Program-made: the position numbers and the translations under genes
Shown: positions 30,326 through 40,822 of the stretch, piece by piece
Position numbering within the stretch: position 1 is the first letter of the stretch
Layout of the letters: each line of letters starts with the position of its first letter
Source: an uncultured Hungatella sp.
GTDB lineage: Bacteria > Bacillota > Clostridia > Lachnospirales > Lachnospiraceae
Direction: 5' to 3'
DNA: 64,000 nt
Assembly: GCA_949879795.1 (NCBI GenBank)
Contig: CATLBR010000010.1
Location: forward strand, 1-64,000
The notes under the pieces: generated by a model
Told to the model about the DNA's origin: nothing
Database searches by the model: none
What the model saw: the letters and a program-made list of their open reading frames with translations, nothing else

Positions 30326-31819
30326 TCAGCTTTCGCTGAACCACAAGGTATACGCCGGAAGCCTCAGGTCGCCGTCTTCACATTTCAGGACACAGTCTCC
30401 CTTTCCCCTCTTCAAGACAAATTCCTGGCCATACTCTGTCCTTCCCCGTCCCGACGGGCTTAAAGCCGCCTGGGAGATCCACTGAAGCAAGGTCTGCCTC
30501 ACCGATTCCTGCACAACTTCCGTGATCTTGCCCACTTCCAGCTTCCCGTCTTTTATGTAGCCCATCATCTCCACCCGCTCATGTTCAATCCTCTTTAAGT
30601 ACTGCATCCTCTGGGATAATTTCTCAAGAGATTTATCGGGAAAGCCTGTCCTGTCTTTTTTCTCCCGGTAGGTGCGGGTGTGAGGCTTTAGGTAAACCCG
30701 GGAAGGAGATTCCTCATACACGCTCTGGTTAATGCTGTCCGTCTCCCTCTCGTCCCGAATCTTAAAATGCTCAATCTGCTGGATACCGAACAGATGGGCC
30801 GACAGCTTGTGGGCATCCTCCATGGTCGCGCAATTTAAAAACATCCGAACCATATTCCGGTAGTCCTCCTTCCGGCTGACTCCCCAGTTCTGAAGCTGTA
30901 CGATGAGGGCAGCGTTCTGGATCATACTCCGGATAATGTCATTGGTAATGGCCAGAACCTTGCTGCTCTCACACTCCCGCCCGTCTCCCGCAAGAAACCA
31001 GCCCTTAAGAGATTCCCATTTCCCATAGACCTGATCCCGGATCTCCTCCTCCCTGCCTTCTCTCTCCTGAGACAGGGCACGAGGAATCTCCATCTCACTT
31101 AAAACCACTTTCTCCAGCAAAGAGTTCTCGATAACCGATTCCCTTCTCTTTATGATCCCGGCGATCCTGCCGGAATGAACCTGCATCTCCTGCACAAACT
31201 CTTTCAGATAGGCGATGAAACGATCCTTGTGAATGATAAACTCCACGGACTTTAAAAGTTTTTCCGCCCGCCCGGAGTAAAATTCCCGCAGATAATCCTG
31301 ATAATTCTGATTTAACCGTCTGAAATCCTCCTGAAGGTTATTCCACCATTCATTGATCTCTTTTCCCTTCCGCCTGTCCACGGCTTCCGCTTCTTCCAGA
31401 TTATCCGCCAGGCGCCGAAATAGGTTGGTGGACAGGTTTCCCGACTCCAGAAACAGAGTTTCCAGGCGCGCGGTCAGACGCTCGATCTCCACGGCATATT
31501 CCGACATGGTATAGCGGTACTGCTTATTCTTGTAATCCGCGATGGTATAAACCTTGCGTGGATCCTGCAAAGGCGTCAGGTTCTTCCAGCCCACCAGGGC
31601 GTCTAAATCCTGGATCAGCTGGGCCATAGTGTAATCCGCGAATTCCTCCTGGCGGTGGAGAAGATCCAGAATATCCTCCTTGTACAGCTGAAATCGCATC
31701 TTCTCGTATTCACGAAAAAAAAGGCGCATGATGGCCCGGTATTGCCGGACATTCTGTGCCGTCAAATAAGAAGTCTCCAAAACAGGGGACAGATCCATCT
31801 TGTGGCCCGCCTGCTCCAT
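30326..31819 (-). CDS. jetA: Wadjet JetA-like protein (DUF2397/TIGR02677-type)
   Basis: YLTAQNVRQYRAIMRLFFREYEKMRFQLYKEDILDLL; first gene of the cluster. Confidence 0.78.
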   Translation of the reverse strand: MEQAGHKMDLSPVLETSYLTAQNVRQYRAIMRLFFREYEKMRFQLYKEDILDLLHRQEEFADYTMAQLIQDLDALVGWKNLTPLQDPRKVYTIADYKNKQYRYTMSEYAVEIERLTARLETLFLESGNLSTNLFRRLADNLEEAEAVDRRKGKEINEWWNNLQEDFRRLNQNYQDYLREFYSGRAEKLLKSVEFIIHKDRFIAYLKEFVQEMQVHSGRIAGIIKRRESVIENSLLEKVVLSEMEIPRALSQEREGREEEIRDQVYGKWESLKGWFLAGDGRECESSKVLAITNDIIRSMIQNAALIVQLQNWGVSRKEDYRNMVRMFLNCATMEDAHKLSAHLFGIQQIEHFKIRDERETDSINQSVYEESPSRVYLKPHTRTYREKKDRTGFPDKSLEKLSQRMQYLKRIEHERVEMMGYIKDGKLEVGKITEVVQESVRQTLLQWISQAALSPSGRGRTEYGQEFVLKRGKGDCVLKCEDGDLRLPAYTLWFSES

Positions 31820-32010
31820 AAATAAGTTCCTCCGCTCTCGGTCATACCGGGCCTTTCGGTCCCGGTGTCATCATATTCTTGATTATAGGATAAAAATGGG
31901 AGGAATACAATGTCTTTCGAGAAAATCATAAAATCTTTCTTCTTTTAACACTCCGCTAAATAATCCTTGGGGACAACGACTATACAGGGGCGGTTCTTTG
32001 AGACGATATG

Positions 32011-32059
32011 AAAAAAACCGCTCCGCCTCCTGCCTTCCGGCCATCGGCGGGGCGGTTCC
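32011..32059 (-). terminator. intrinsic terminator downstream of the 2388-aa lyase gene
   Basis: Minus strand GGAACCGCCCCGCC...GGCGGAGCGGTTTTTTT. Confidence 0.75.
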
Positions 32060-32093
32060 CCTAATCATACAACATATCAAGTTATCTGTTTCC

Positions 32094-35000
32094 TTACTTG
32101 ATCCACACGCCCTGGGCGTCTGTCGTGTATCCGTCCGGTGTGGTTCCGTTCACCAGCAAGGACCCAAGAGGGCCTTCCCCGTTCTCACGGAAATAGTACC
32201 AATTTCCGCTGATCTCGTGCCAGCCGGTGTACATATATCCCTGGCTCCCATCGGATACGTCGTGGAGGTAATAACGGCTTCCATCGGTGTCCTGATACCA
32301 GCCGGTTACCATGTAACCCTCCTTGTTAAAGCGATACCACTGAGTAGTTCCGTTCCAGGCAAGCTGGATCCAGCAGTCCGCGGGCCATGTGCCGTCCGCC
32401 TTTTTGTACCACCAGCCAACGCTGTCCTGGACCCACTTGGAGGTGTCGGTCTTCTTTGCGGATGCCGCTGATCTGCCTCTGCTGTTTCTCAGCCCCGCAG
32501 CTGGCTTGGACGGCGCGAACTCAAGGACAAAGGGGCTGAAGGAAGTAGTCTCGATCATGGTGTATCGAACCTGGCCTTCCTGTTTCATATCCGAGTAGGT
32601 CACGTCTCCCTTGTGAGTAGCCTTTACATAGTTGGCCTTGGGGTCGATACCTTCATTTGGAAGCACAATGGGGAAGTGGATCTTCTTGGTATTGCCTGTC
32701 AGTTCCACCTTCTCGTCGGTCTCCACATCGTAGAGGCTCACGTCATAGACCAGTTTCTTGATAAGTACGGTGGTGGTCACGGTTCCGTCTTCCCCTACAG
32801 TCACCACCGCCTCTGTCTCCACGTCCTCGACGGTCTGTCTCAATTCCACATCCCGGTCTTTGGAAACCACGTCATCCAGGCCTGTTGTGTTCCGATTTAC
32901 AAAATCTTTGTCTCTTATGGCCTTGTTCACCGCTTCCTCTATAGCCTTTGTCTGATCCCCAATCTGCTTTCTCGCTTCCTCCTCCTGCTCTGGAGTCAGA
33001 TCATCTCTGCCTATCTCCGGCACTGGGATAGTGATCCATGGAATGTCGGGCTTGGATGGATCGTCGGGTTTTGTCCCGGCCTTCTCCACCTGGACTTCCA
33101 GAGTATCCTTAAACATCTTGGCCTCGCCGTCCTTATCTGTGGAGGCGTAGGACACGGTTATGGTACAGGTTCCTTCTGTCATGAGAGTCTTGGGAGCGAT
33201 TTGATAATTTTCAATCTCTTCCTCCTCCGTCTCCCCGGTCTCCATGTTCACCTGGTAAGCGGTCACTACCATACCTGTTGGGTCAAAGGCATCGCCTACC
33301 TGGTAGGTCATCTTATCCGGCTTTGTGGTGATGGCGATCTTCTCTGTGTAGAACCCTTCCTGGGCAGGTTCGGCCACTGTCACTTCCAGAGTGACGGTAA
33401 ACATCTTTCCTTCCTGGTTCTTGTCAAGGCCCGCGTAGCGGATCTTCACGGTCTTCTTTCCTGGCTGACTGAAATCGTAATCAAAGTCCAGGCTGTCCAG
33501 ATCCAGCAGCTGTTCTTTGGAGCCGCCTTCTCCTGACAATGGATCCAGGACCGCGGTCACTTTCAGCCCTTCCGGATCAAAGTCTTCTCCTGGCTGATAG
33601 ATCAGCTTCTTGGGCTTGGAGGTGATCTTGATACGGCTTACATAATACTTCTCTTCCTCAGGTTCTTCTTCTACCTTTACCTTGACTGTAGCGGTGAAGG
33701 TCTGAAGCTCTCCCTCATCATCTTCCTCTTCGTAGATCACTTTAACCTCAGCCTTGTCGTCAGCCTTTCCAAAGTCATACTCAAAGTTAAGGTCTTCCGT
33801 CTTCAGAGGCACTTCTCTTGTGGCGTTGCTCACAGTGGCCTTCTGCTCTGCCGTAACCTCCATACCCACGGGATCGAATTCCTCACCCACATAGTAGCTG
33901 GTCTTCGTCGGCTTCTTGGTTACGTTGATCTGCCGTGTGTAGAACTGTTCCTTCAGCACCTCCACGGTGAAGGTGGTCTCCAGAACCTTTCCATCGCTGT
34001 TTGTATAGCGGATCACCACGGTCTGGGCGCCGATGGTCTCCGGGTCAAAACCGCTGATCTCACAATCTGACGGATCAATGACAGTGGTGACACCCTTATT
34101 GTTCGTCAGGATGATCTGGATGCCTGTTAAATCAAGCTCCTCTCCCTGTGTGTACAATTTCTTTACGGGTTCCTGTTTCAGGGAGATTCCTTCTTCCCAA
34201 ACCACCGCTTCTCTTCCTTCTCTGGAGAAGAGCATGGCCAGATACCAGTTCCAGTTCTCCCCTACCTCATTTTTAATCTGTCTTCCTTCGCCCCGGAACT
34301 CATTCTCTACCATCTTCTGGAGAATATCCAGATCTTCCTGGCTGATGCCGTTGCCATAGTGTTTATAGTGCTGATATACAATCTCAAATACTGTGTGGGT
34401 TTCCCCTCTCTTTTTGTCTGAGATAAAGGTTACCGAATCTACATCCTCTCCCATATTGTAGAGAGCGTGATACACAACGCCCTTTAACAGACGGCCGTCG
34501 TAAGCCTCAAACATGTCCAGACCCTGATTCCAGGCGATATTGCACTGGTGGGCCAGACCCGTAAGTCCCATCTCCACATGGTTCTGGTCACGGCTGCTCT
34601 CCTGGGCCTCACCGCTCTCGTAGATGTAACTGAGCATGGAACCCATGGAAGCGGTATTGCCTCCCTGCGCGTTTCCAAGATAGAACTGGGTCAGACATTT
34701 GTTAAATAACTCCACGTCTTCCAGGTAAATGGCAACAGCCATATTGTAGGTGCCGATAAGGGCATCCCAGTTTCCATTGGCCTGGGGATAGAAATTCTGG
34801 GTTTTTGCCAACAGTTTTTCACGGACATATGTATCAAAGGCTTCCATCTTCTCTGGCTGCCATCTCTCCTCTTCTGTCACATCAGGAGATTCATTGTACA
34901 CATGTTTCAGGATTTCCGCCGCGTTGATGGCCTCTATGCCCACCAGCGGAATACGGAGAAGCACATCATTTCCATTACCGATATTTTTTACGGTTTCCAC

Positions 35001-38000
35001 CATATTGTTGAGAATCTCAATGGATTTCTTCGCGTGTTCTTTATCCCCGGTGAGATACCACATCAAGGCATTGTAGTGGGAAGCCATCATATCCCGATTA
35101 AACTGGTCTGCCTGAATCTTGGGATTATTATAAGGACCTACATCATAAGTATCCCCTGTAAGCTGTACCTGGTAGTCTTTCTTCGCGTACTTGGAACTCT
35201 GGAGCTGTTCAAAACCTTTGTTGTAAAGAGTGCCCTCCTGATCTTTTCCGGCTTTCATGGCTTCCAAGTCTTCCATGGTGTAATAGATACCGGGATGGTT
35301 AAACCGGAACCCTTCGTCAATATAGGGAATCTCGCTCTCACCCGCGTACTCGTCGCCCACATAGACGATATCAAAGCAGTCCAGATTGGGGCCGTCGTAC
35401 ACGCCCTGTCCTGGAGGCGCCTCAATGGCAAGGGTAAGTTCATTCTCTCCTGCTTCCAGCCACATATTCATGTAGTTGGTGTTCCAGCGGGTATTCCCAC
35501 CGACAGTAGACAGATTCTGGGTGGTAGACTGTTCCGCGCTTGCGCTGCTATAGCCGGATACGTTAAAGATCATCCAGCCCACCCACTTATTCCCACTTGT
35601 CATCACATCATCTTTACTGTTGACAACAATGCGGCAGTTGCGCTCATCTCTCGCGTTGCGATTTCCGTCCCACTTAGTCGCCGGGTTATTATACCGGAAA
35701 GCCACCCGATAGAAACCAGTCTGGGGAACTTCTATCTTCCAGGTAGCGGTATCCTGTCCCGCGGGAATTCCGTTATTCCAGTCATTGCTTGCGGCAACCG
35801 GATCGGAGAAATCAATAAACCTCCCTCTGTCCGCCCCCTCAAGAAACAGATCACTATCCGTTCCCGGCACGGCATCTCCGTTATTTCTAATATAGATATG
35901 TCCTGTTGCCTTGGAAAAGTCTTCTGCCTGAACTCTTCCGATGTAATTGTCATCGAATTCCACGGTAAAGGTTGCCTCATGTACTGCCTGGCTTTCCGGA
36001 TCCTTTACGGAAACCGTCACAACCTGCCTTCCCTCCTTTGAGGAATCCCACTTTGAGAGGGTGTAGCCATCTTCGCTTACGATATTATTCAGGCCGTTTT
36101 TGCCTTTTGCCAACACCACAAGCCCTGTGGTATCCAGTTCCTCTCCTGTCTTGTACAGGGTACGGCTGGGCAGGCTGGTAAGCTCGATGCCAAGGAGTTC
36201 AGAAGTGGCGTTCTCCTTTGCCGCCTCTTCCGTATTATAATAGATATTCAGTATCTCATTATTTTTCAAGGCCGAGATACTGGTCTCCTTATTTGGGCCA
36301 AGGCGCATGGTCAGCACAGCGTTATGAGGATCTGTGGTGTTTTCCGCGTAAACATAGACAAGCCGATTCTCATAGGCAGGAGAGCTGAGGAAATAACGGG
36401 CCGCTCCTGTGGCCTTATAGTTAAACTTCTCGTTGGGGCCAATGGTCTGGGCATCCGCCTTAATCACATTGGCATCCCCCACTTTTTCGTCCTTCACTGA
36501 GAGATAAAGTCCCGTGAGAACACATTTTATGGCGTAAGTATCATCCTCATTGCGGACTAACTGGAAATAAGGCGCTGTGATCTTCTTGCTGGAAGCTACC
36601 AGTTCTCCGTCAGAAGAAATGGTAAAATAGGAATTCAGGGTTTCATAGGGGCTGTTCTCATCCGGAGTGCCGTATTTGTTTACATCGGCTTTTTTCCTCT
36701 GGTACCACGGCTCCAGCCTGGTCCGAATCTGGAAGTAGGGCTCACAGGCCTCTTCCTGTACCTCTCCGGAATAAGCGGTCATGGTTCCGAAGTTCAGGTT
36801 GTCATTGTGGACATAGCCCTGAGCCCGCATGGCCTGGGCCGCTTTCTGGGTCCATGTCAGATCCGCGTCCGTGCCGGCATAGAGAGCCAAAGGCACTTCG
36901 TATACCGGCCTCAGTTCGCCCCGGTTGATCTGATCACTGTCCATGCTGGTCCAGTAGCCTCTTTTGCTGTCCCCGAACACATTCATGAGGGGCTCTGTTT
37001 TTACCTCATCATTATAGAGGTTGTACTGGGCCGCCCAGTTAAAGGCTTTGGCCAGACGGTTATCGAACAAGCTGTACAGGTTTCCGCCCTGGTGCTTATC
37101 CACCATGCACAGATCCGCCATGTAGCCGATCCCCAGCTGCGCGTGGGCCTGATCCCGCATGCTCTCCACAGACTGTCCCCAGTCGCTTACGTATACGTCG
37201 ATGGAGCCGTTTACGTGGATATCATGGTAAAGGCTCACTGCCCGATTGTAGATCTCGCTGTTGTCGCACACAACACCTATGGAAATCATGGAGATCATGG
37301 AAGCCGTATCCCAGTTTCCGTTGGCGGCCATAGGCGCTGCCAGGTCCTCGATCACCGGGTAAATCACATTGATCAGCATATCCTGGAATTTCTTAAAGTC
37401 CGCATCCGAGTAACCGCTGTAGCCGCCGCCATAATATTTCACAATCTCAGCGGCATTGATAAACCGGCAGCTGTTAATGGCAGCGCCCAGGATACGGTCC
37501 CGCCCATCTACGATCTTCAGGGTATTGGCCCAGTCGTTGAGGATCTCCACAGTCTTTTTGGCATAAGCCTCCTCGCCTGTAACCACCCACTGAAGGGCGT
37601 TGAAATAAGCGGCGTTGCCGGACTGCTCAAAGGCCTCAATGTTGCCAGAGCCTGCCGGGTTTCCTCTGCCTACCCCCGCGAGGGCCTTGGTGGCGAAATT
37701 GGGATTGGCCATATTGCTGGGCACTGTGTCCCTCAGTTTCAGGTAGTCGGAGTACCATGGCTCTTCCTTTTTCCCGATATGTTCCTTCATGGCGTCCAGC
37801 TCTTCCTGGGAATGCATAATCCCAGGGTGAGTGAACTTGCGAACCTTTACTTCCTGCTCTGCCCCGCCTGTGTGGGACACGGTTACCAGGTTCTCACCGT
37901 CCGAGAGATTGCCCAGCACCGCCTGCAGCTTGTTTCCATCCCCGCTGGCCGCCACTGTGGCTCCTTCCACAGAATAGTTGCCTGTAGCCTTATCTCCATT

Positions 38001-39260
38001 TACCGGATACCAGGACAGAATCACATTGTCCCCGTCCTTTTTCTGTATCACCTCCAGGGGATCCTGGCCGGAAACATCCTCAAAGGTAAACTTATAAACA
38101 CCACGCATAGAGGTTGTCGCGTACAGCTGATCCCCCATGCGCACCGGAACCCTGTCCGCCCCCGCATCCCTGTTTCCATTTAAATCATAATGGGCTTTGA
38201 TGGAATAGGTTCCCGATGTCTCATACTGCTCAATATAGAAGCGCTCATTCCAATTGATGTCCTCAGCCTCCGCCTGGATCTCCAGCCCGTAATCCCGGGT
38301 ATTCCAGTAGGTCTTATCCTCATCATCGGGGCCAAAGTAGTTCTGGAGGGAAAGGTAACGGCCGTTGGTCAGGCACTTAATCCCGTATGTAGTGGGCGCG
38401 TAGGTCGCATCTTCTTTCGCCGTGTAATCAAATACATATAGGCTGAATACCGCCGCCTCATCCCCGTTATCCGTCACCGTGAATCTTCCGCTTTCATCGT
38501 CAACAAGTTTTAGGTATTTGCCGTCCTCCCCTTTCATCCTGAACACCTTCTGGGACACAAGACCGCTGTCCCAGTAATTGGCCTCCCGCTTTTGAGGCTC
38601 CACAGGCGCGGAGGGCTCGGTCTCGGTTTTTGTAACCTCCAGATAGGGGCTGTTGGTATATTCCGCCGCGTTGACTTTGGAGTCATCGACTTTACTTGAC
38701 GTAATATGCAGGCTCAGTGTTTTCATGTTCTGGTTCTGGGCCCACCGCAGCAAACCGGCAATGTCCAGCACCAAAGGCTTCTGGGTATTTGGCACAAATT
38801 CCTCTGTCTGGTAATCCTGGGCTCCCTCCAGATCCAGAGGGCGGTTATTATACTTGATATTCTCTTTTGTCCAGGTATCTGTACTGTCCGCGTTCCCATC
38901 GCGCAGATACTCGCTGCATGGCTTTACAATAAACGCGAATGCGTGGTCTCCGCTTTTCGCATAGGGAAGTTTCAGCACAGCCTTGTCTTCCTCCCCCAAC
39001 GTGAGCTTGGTCATATCGAAACGGATGTAGGTATGTCTCCCTTTTCCGATAATCAAATTGCCGTTGCTGGCATAATTGTTATTGTCCTGGCCGCTGAAAT
39101 TCGACACGAACGCTGAAGTTACGATAGGGTTTACCTCTTCCCCGTAGGCCTCAAACGCCCCGCCCGGCATCCCCGGCGCGCCCAGCCCTAAGACCATGGA
39201 GAACACCAGGAAAAACGCGGTGATCCTCTTCATGAGGCTTCTCGTTATTTTCTGCTTCAT
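32094..39260 (-). CDS. giant secreted multidomain polysaccharide lyase: DNRLRE/CBM96-like, two alginate-lyase-fold domains, CBM-like module, Ig-like repeats, C-terminal cell-wall-binding repeats
   Basis: Signal peptide; ESMRDQAHAQLGIGYMADLCMVDKHQGGNLYSLFDNRL and ESSRDQNHVEMGLTGLAHQCNIAWNQGLDMFEAYDGRL paralogous motifs; repeated KPxKxxYxxGExFDPxGMxVTA; W/G/Y-rich C-terminal repeats. Confidence 0.85.
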   Translation of the reverse strand: MKQKITRSLMKRITAFFLVFSMVLGLGAPGMPGGAFEAYGEEVNPIVTSAFVSNFSGQDNNNYASNGNLIIGKGRHTYIRFDMTKLTLGEEDKAVLKLPYAKSGDHAFAFIVKPCSEYLRDGNADSTDTWTKENIKYNNRPLDLEGAQDYQTEEFVPNTQKPLVLDIAGLLRWAQNQNMKTLSLHITSSKVDDSKVNAAEYTNSPYLEVTKTETEPSAPVEPQKREANYWDSGLVSQKVFRMKGEDGKYLKLVDDESGRFTVTDNGDEAAVFSLYVFDYTAKEDATYAPTTYGIKCLTNGRYLSLQNYFGPDDEDKTYWNTRDYGLEIQAEAEDINWNERFYIEQYETSGTYSIKAHYDLNGNRDAGADRVPVRMGDQLYATTSMRGVYKFTFEDVSGQDPLEVIQKKDGDNVILSWYPVNGDKATGNYSVEGATVAASGDGNKLQAVLGNLSDGENLVTVSHTGGAEQEVKVRKFTHPGIMHSQEELDAMKEHIGKKEEPWYSDYLKLRDTVPSNMANPNFATKALAGVGRGNPAGSGNIEAFEQSGNAAYFNALQWVVTGEEAYAKKTVEILNDWANTLKIVDGRDRILGAAINSCRFINAAEIVKYYGGGYSGYSDADFKKFQDMLINVIYPVIEDLAAPMAANGNWDTASMISMISIGVVCDNSEIYNRAVSLYHDIHVNGSIDVYVSDWGQSVESMRDQAHAQLGIGYMADLCMVDKHQGGNLYSLFDNRLAKAFNWAAQYNLYNDEVKTEPLMNVFGDSKRGYWTSMDSDQINRGELRPVYEVPLALYAGTDADLTWTQKAAQAMRAQGYVHNDNLNFGTMTAYSGEVQEEACEPYFQIRTRLEPWYQRKKADVNKYGTPDENSPYETLNSYFTISSDGELVASSKKITAPYFQLVRNEDDTYAIKCVLTGLYLSVKDEKVGDANVIKADAQTIGPNEKFNYKATGAARYFLSSPAYENRLVYVYAENTTDPHNAVLTMRLGPNKETSISALKNNEILNIYYNTEEAAKENATSELLGIELTSLPSRTLYKTGEELDTTGLVVLAKGKNGLNNIVSEDGYTLSKWDSSKEGRQVVTVSVKDPESQAVHEATFTVEFDDNYIGRVQAEDFSKATGHIYIRNNGDAVPGTDSDLFLEGADRGRFIDFSDPVAASNDWNNGIPAGQDTATWKIEVPQTGFYRVAFRYNNPATKWDGNRNARDERNCRIVVNSKDDVMTSGNKWVGWMIFNVSGYSSASAEQSTTQNLSTVGGNTRWNTNYMNMWLEAGENELTLAIEAPPGQGVYDGPNLDCFDIVYVGDEYAGESEIPYIDEGFRFNHPGIYYTMEDLEAMKAGKDQEGTLYNKGFEQLQSSKYAKKDYQVQLTGDTYDVGPYNNPKIQADQFNRDMMASHYNALMWYLTGDKEHAKKSIEILNNMVETVKNIGNGNDVLLRIPLVGIEAINAAEILKHVYNESPDVTEEERWQPEKMEAFDTYVREKLLAKTQNFYPQANGNWDALIGTYNMAVAIYLEDVELFNKCLTQFYLGNAQGGNTASMGSMLSYIYESGEAQESSRDQNHVEMGLTGLAHQCNIAWNQGLDMFEAYDGRLLKGVVYHALYNMGEDVDSVTFISDKKRGETHTVFEIVYQHYKHYGNGISQEDLDILQKMVENEFRGEGRQIKNEVGENWNWYLAMLFSREGREAVVWEEGISLKQEPVKKLYTQGEELDLTGIQIILTNNKGVTTVIDPSDCEISGFDPETIGAQTVVIRYTNSDGKVLETTFTVEVLKEQFYTRQINVTKKPTKTSYYVGEEFDPVGMEVTAEQKATVSNATREVPLKTEDLNFEYDFGKADDKAEVKVIYEEEDDEGELQTFTATVKVKVEEEPEEEKYYVSRIKITSKPKKLIYQPGEDFDPEGLKVTAVLDPLSGEGGSKEQLLDLDSLDFDYDFSQPGKKTVKIRYAGLDKNQEGKMFTVTLEVTVAEPAQEGFYTEKIAITTKPDKMTYQVGDAFDPTGMVVTAYQVNMETGETEEEEIENYQIAPKTLMTEGTCTITVSYASTDKDGEAKMFKDTLEVQVEKAGTKPDDPSKPDIPWITIPVPEIGRDDLTPEQEEEARKQIGDQTKAIEEAVNKAIRDKDFVNRNTTGLDDVVSKDRDVELRQTVEDVETEAVVTVGEDGTVTTTVLIKKLVYDVSLYDVETDEKVELTGNTKKIHFPIVLPNEGIDPKANYVKATHKGDVTYSDMKQEGQVRYTMIETTSFSPFVLEFAPSKPAAGLRNSRGRSAASAKKTDTSKWVQDSVGWWYKKADGTWPADCWIQLAWNGTTQWYRFNKEGYMVTGWYQDTDGSRYYLHDVSDGSQGYMYTGWHEISGNWYYFRENGEGPLGSLLVNGTTPDGYTTDAQGVWIK

Positions 39261-39286
39261 CTATAACCTCCTGATTTGCTTTTTCT

Positions 39287-40822
39287 TTAATACCCGCCGT
39301 CCCCCTTCTCCCGCTTTACCCTCTTGCGGTAGCTGGCCGGCGTCTCCCCATAGGTTCTCTGGAACAGTTCCGAGAAAGACCTGGCATCCCGGAATCCTAC
39401 CTGGTCCGCGATCTCGTAGGTCTTCTTGTCCGTGGTCACCAGAAGGGCCATGGCGTGTTTCAGTCTCACTTTATTTACATAGTCTTTAAAATTCTCCCCG
39501 GAGTTCTTCTTAAAGAAGCTGCTGAAATAGTAAGCGTTCATGTGGATCTCCGAGGCCAAGACCTCCAGGGTCAGGTTCTCCCTGTAATGCGCCTCGATAT
39601 ACTCTTTGGCTCTTATGATATCTTTTTTGTCGCTTCGGATGATGGAGTTCTTCACCTGCTCCAGATACCGCTCCAGGTAGGAGCCATAGAGGGCGGACAT
39701 CTGTCGGTAGTTAACCGTCTCCCTCCCCTGCTCCAGGATATCCTTCACATCATAATCCAGAGGAGGCACCCCCAGCTGGGACACTCTCTCCCCCGCCATG
39801 CGGATGGTGGTGCAGAAATGGTAGCAGGCATCTTCCTTCTTGCCCTCGGAACGGATGCACACGTAGCGGACAAACTGTTTCAGGCATCTTTCAAAAGCCT
39901 CCCGGTTCTGGCTGACTAAGGCATCTAAAAGCTGGGTCCGGCAGGTCTCAAACTCTTGATTGCCCACTTCCTTTCGAAAGACTTTGCTCTGGGTAAACAA
40001 CACGGGAGTCCCCAACTGGTCCTCAAAGAACAGGTAGCCTCTCCACTCCAGGCATCTCTGGTAGCCTTCTGGGATCTGGCTCATGGAATCCACCTCCGGC
40101 CCCACCAGGACTCCCGTCCGGTGGCTATAAGTTTTTTCAATGGAAACGGCCATATCCCGCAAAAATTCTCTCGCATCCTGTCGGTCCATGCCTTTTAAGA
40201 TGACCACCAGGTTCTTATTCTTTGCGAAGACAATCCCCTGGTTTTTCTCCGCCAGGTACTTTTCCACATAGCTGATGACGGAAAAGCGGATGAGCTTTCT
40301 CTCCTGCCGGCTCTCCTGGCCGTTCCACAGAATATCTACCAGAGCGGGCACGTAGACGGTTTCCTCCATGTCTATGAGCCTGCCATAGGGCGGCTCTTCC
40401 TGGGCTCTCCCCTCTGTCTTCTGCCCGTCCTTTCTGGCCATCCAGTTCTCCTGGAGGGCAGCGCAGCACCGCTCCAGGGCTGCCAGAAGTTCTTCCCGGA
40501 TCACCGGTTTCAGCAGGTAATCCTCCGCCCCATAGCGCAGGGCGTCTTTGGCGTACTGAAAATCCTGGAACCCGCTGATGAAAATGATCTTTGTCCTGTT
40601 TCCCACAGCCTGCAGTTCTTTGATAATGTCAATCCCTGATTTTCTCGGCATGTGGATATCCAGAAGGGCGATATCCGGCTGCAGGGCCAGGATCCCGTCC
40701 AAAGCCGCCCCGCCGTCCTGGTACTCTCCCACCACCTGGATCCCCAGGCTGTTAAAATCCACCAGCTTTTGTATCCCTCTGATTATGACGGGCTCGTCAT
40801 CTGCCAGAACCATCCGTATCAT
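39287..40822 (-). CDS. response regulator with AraC-type DNA-binding domain (YesN-like)
   Basis: MVLADDEPVIIRGIQKLVDF receiver; C-terminal AraC HTH IADQVGFRDARSFSELFQRTYGETPASYRKR. Confidence 0.92.
   Translation of the reverse strand: MIRMVLADDEPVIIRGIQKLVDFNSLGIQVVGEYQDGGAALDGILALQPDIALLDIHMPRKSGIDIIKELQAVGNRTKIIFISGFQDFQYAKDALRYGAEDYLLKPVIREELLAALERCCAALQENWMARKDGQKTEGRAQEEPPYGRLIDMEETVYVPALVDILWNGQESRQERKLIRFSVISYVEKYLAEKNQGIVFAKNKNLVVILKGMDRQDAREFLRDMAVSIEKTYSHRTGVLVGPEVDSMSQIPEGYQRCLEWRGYLFFEDQLGTPVLFTQSKVFRKEVGNQEFETCRTQLLDALVSQNREAFERCLKQFVRYVCIRSEGKKEDACYHFCTTIRMAGERVSQLGVPPLDYDVKDILEQGRETVNYRQMSALYGSYLERYLEQVKNSIIRSDKKDIIRAKEYIEAHYRENLTLEVLASEIHMNAYYFSSFFKKNSGENFKDYVNKVRLKHAMALLVTTDKKTYEIADQVGFRDARSFSELFQRTYGETPASYRKRVKREKGDGGY

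Noticed and set aside
30219-30345. Small duplication between jetA end and jetB start (ACCACAAGRTAT repeated, GCCGCTTCGCGGC hairpin)
   Set aside because: Too short to interpret; probably local duplication or a small intergenic hairpin.
36807-38183. Plus-strand ORF of 458 aa inside the giant lyase gene
   Set aside because: Antisense shadow ORF of the 2388-aa protein; no coherent domain.
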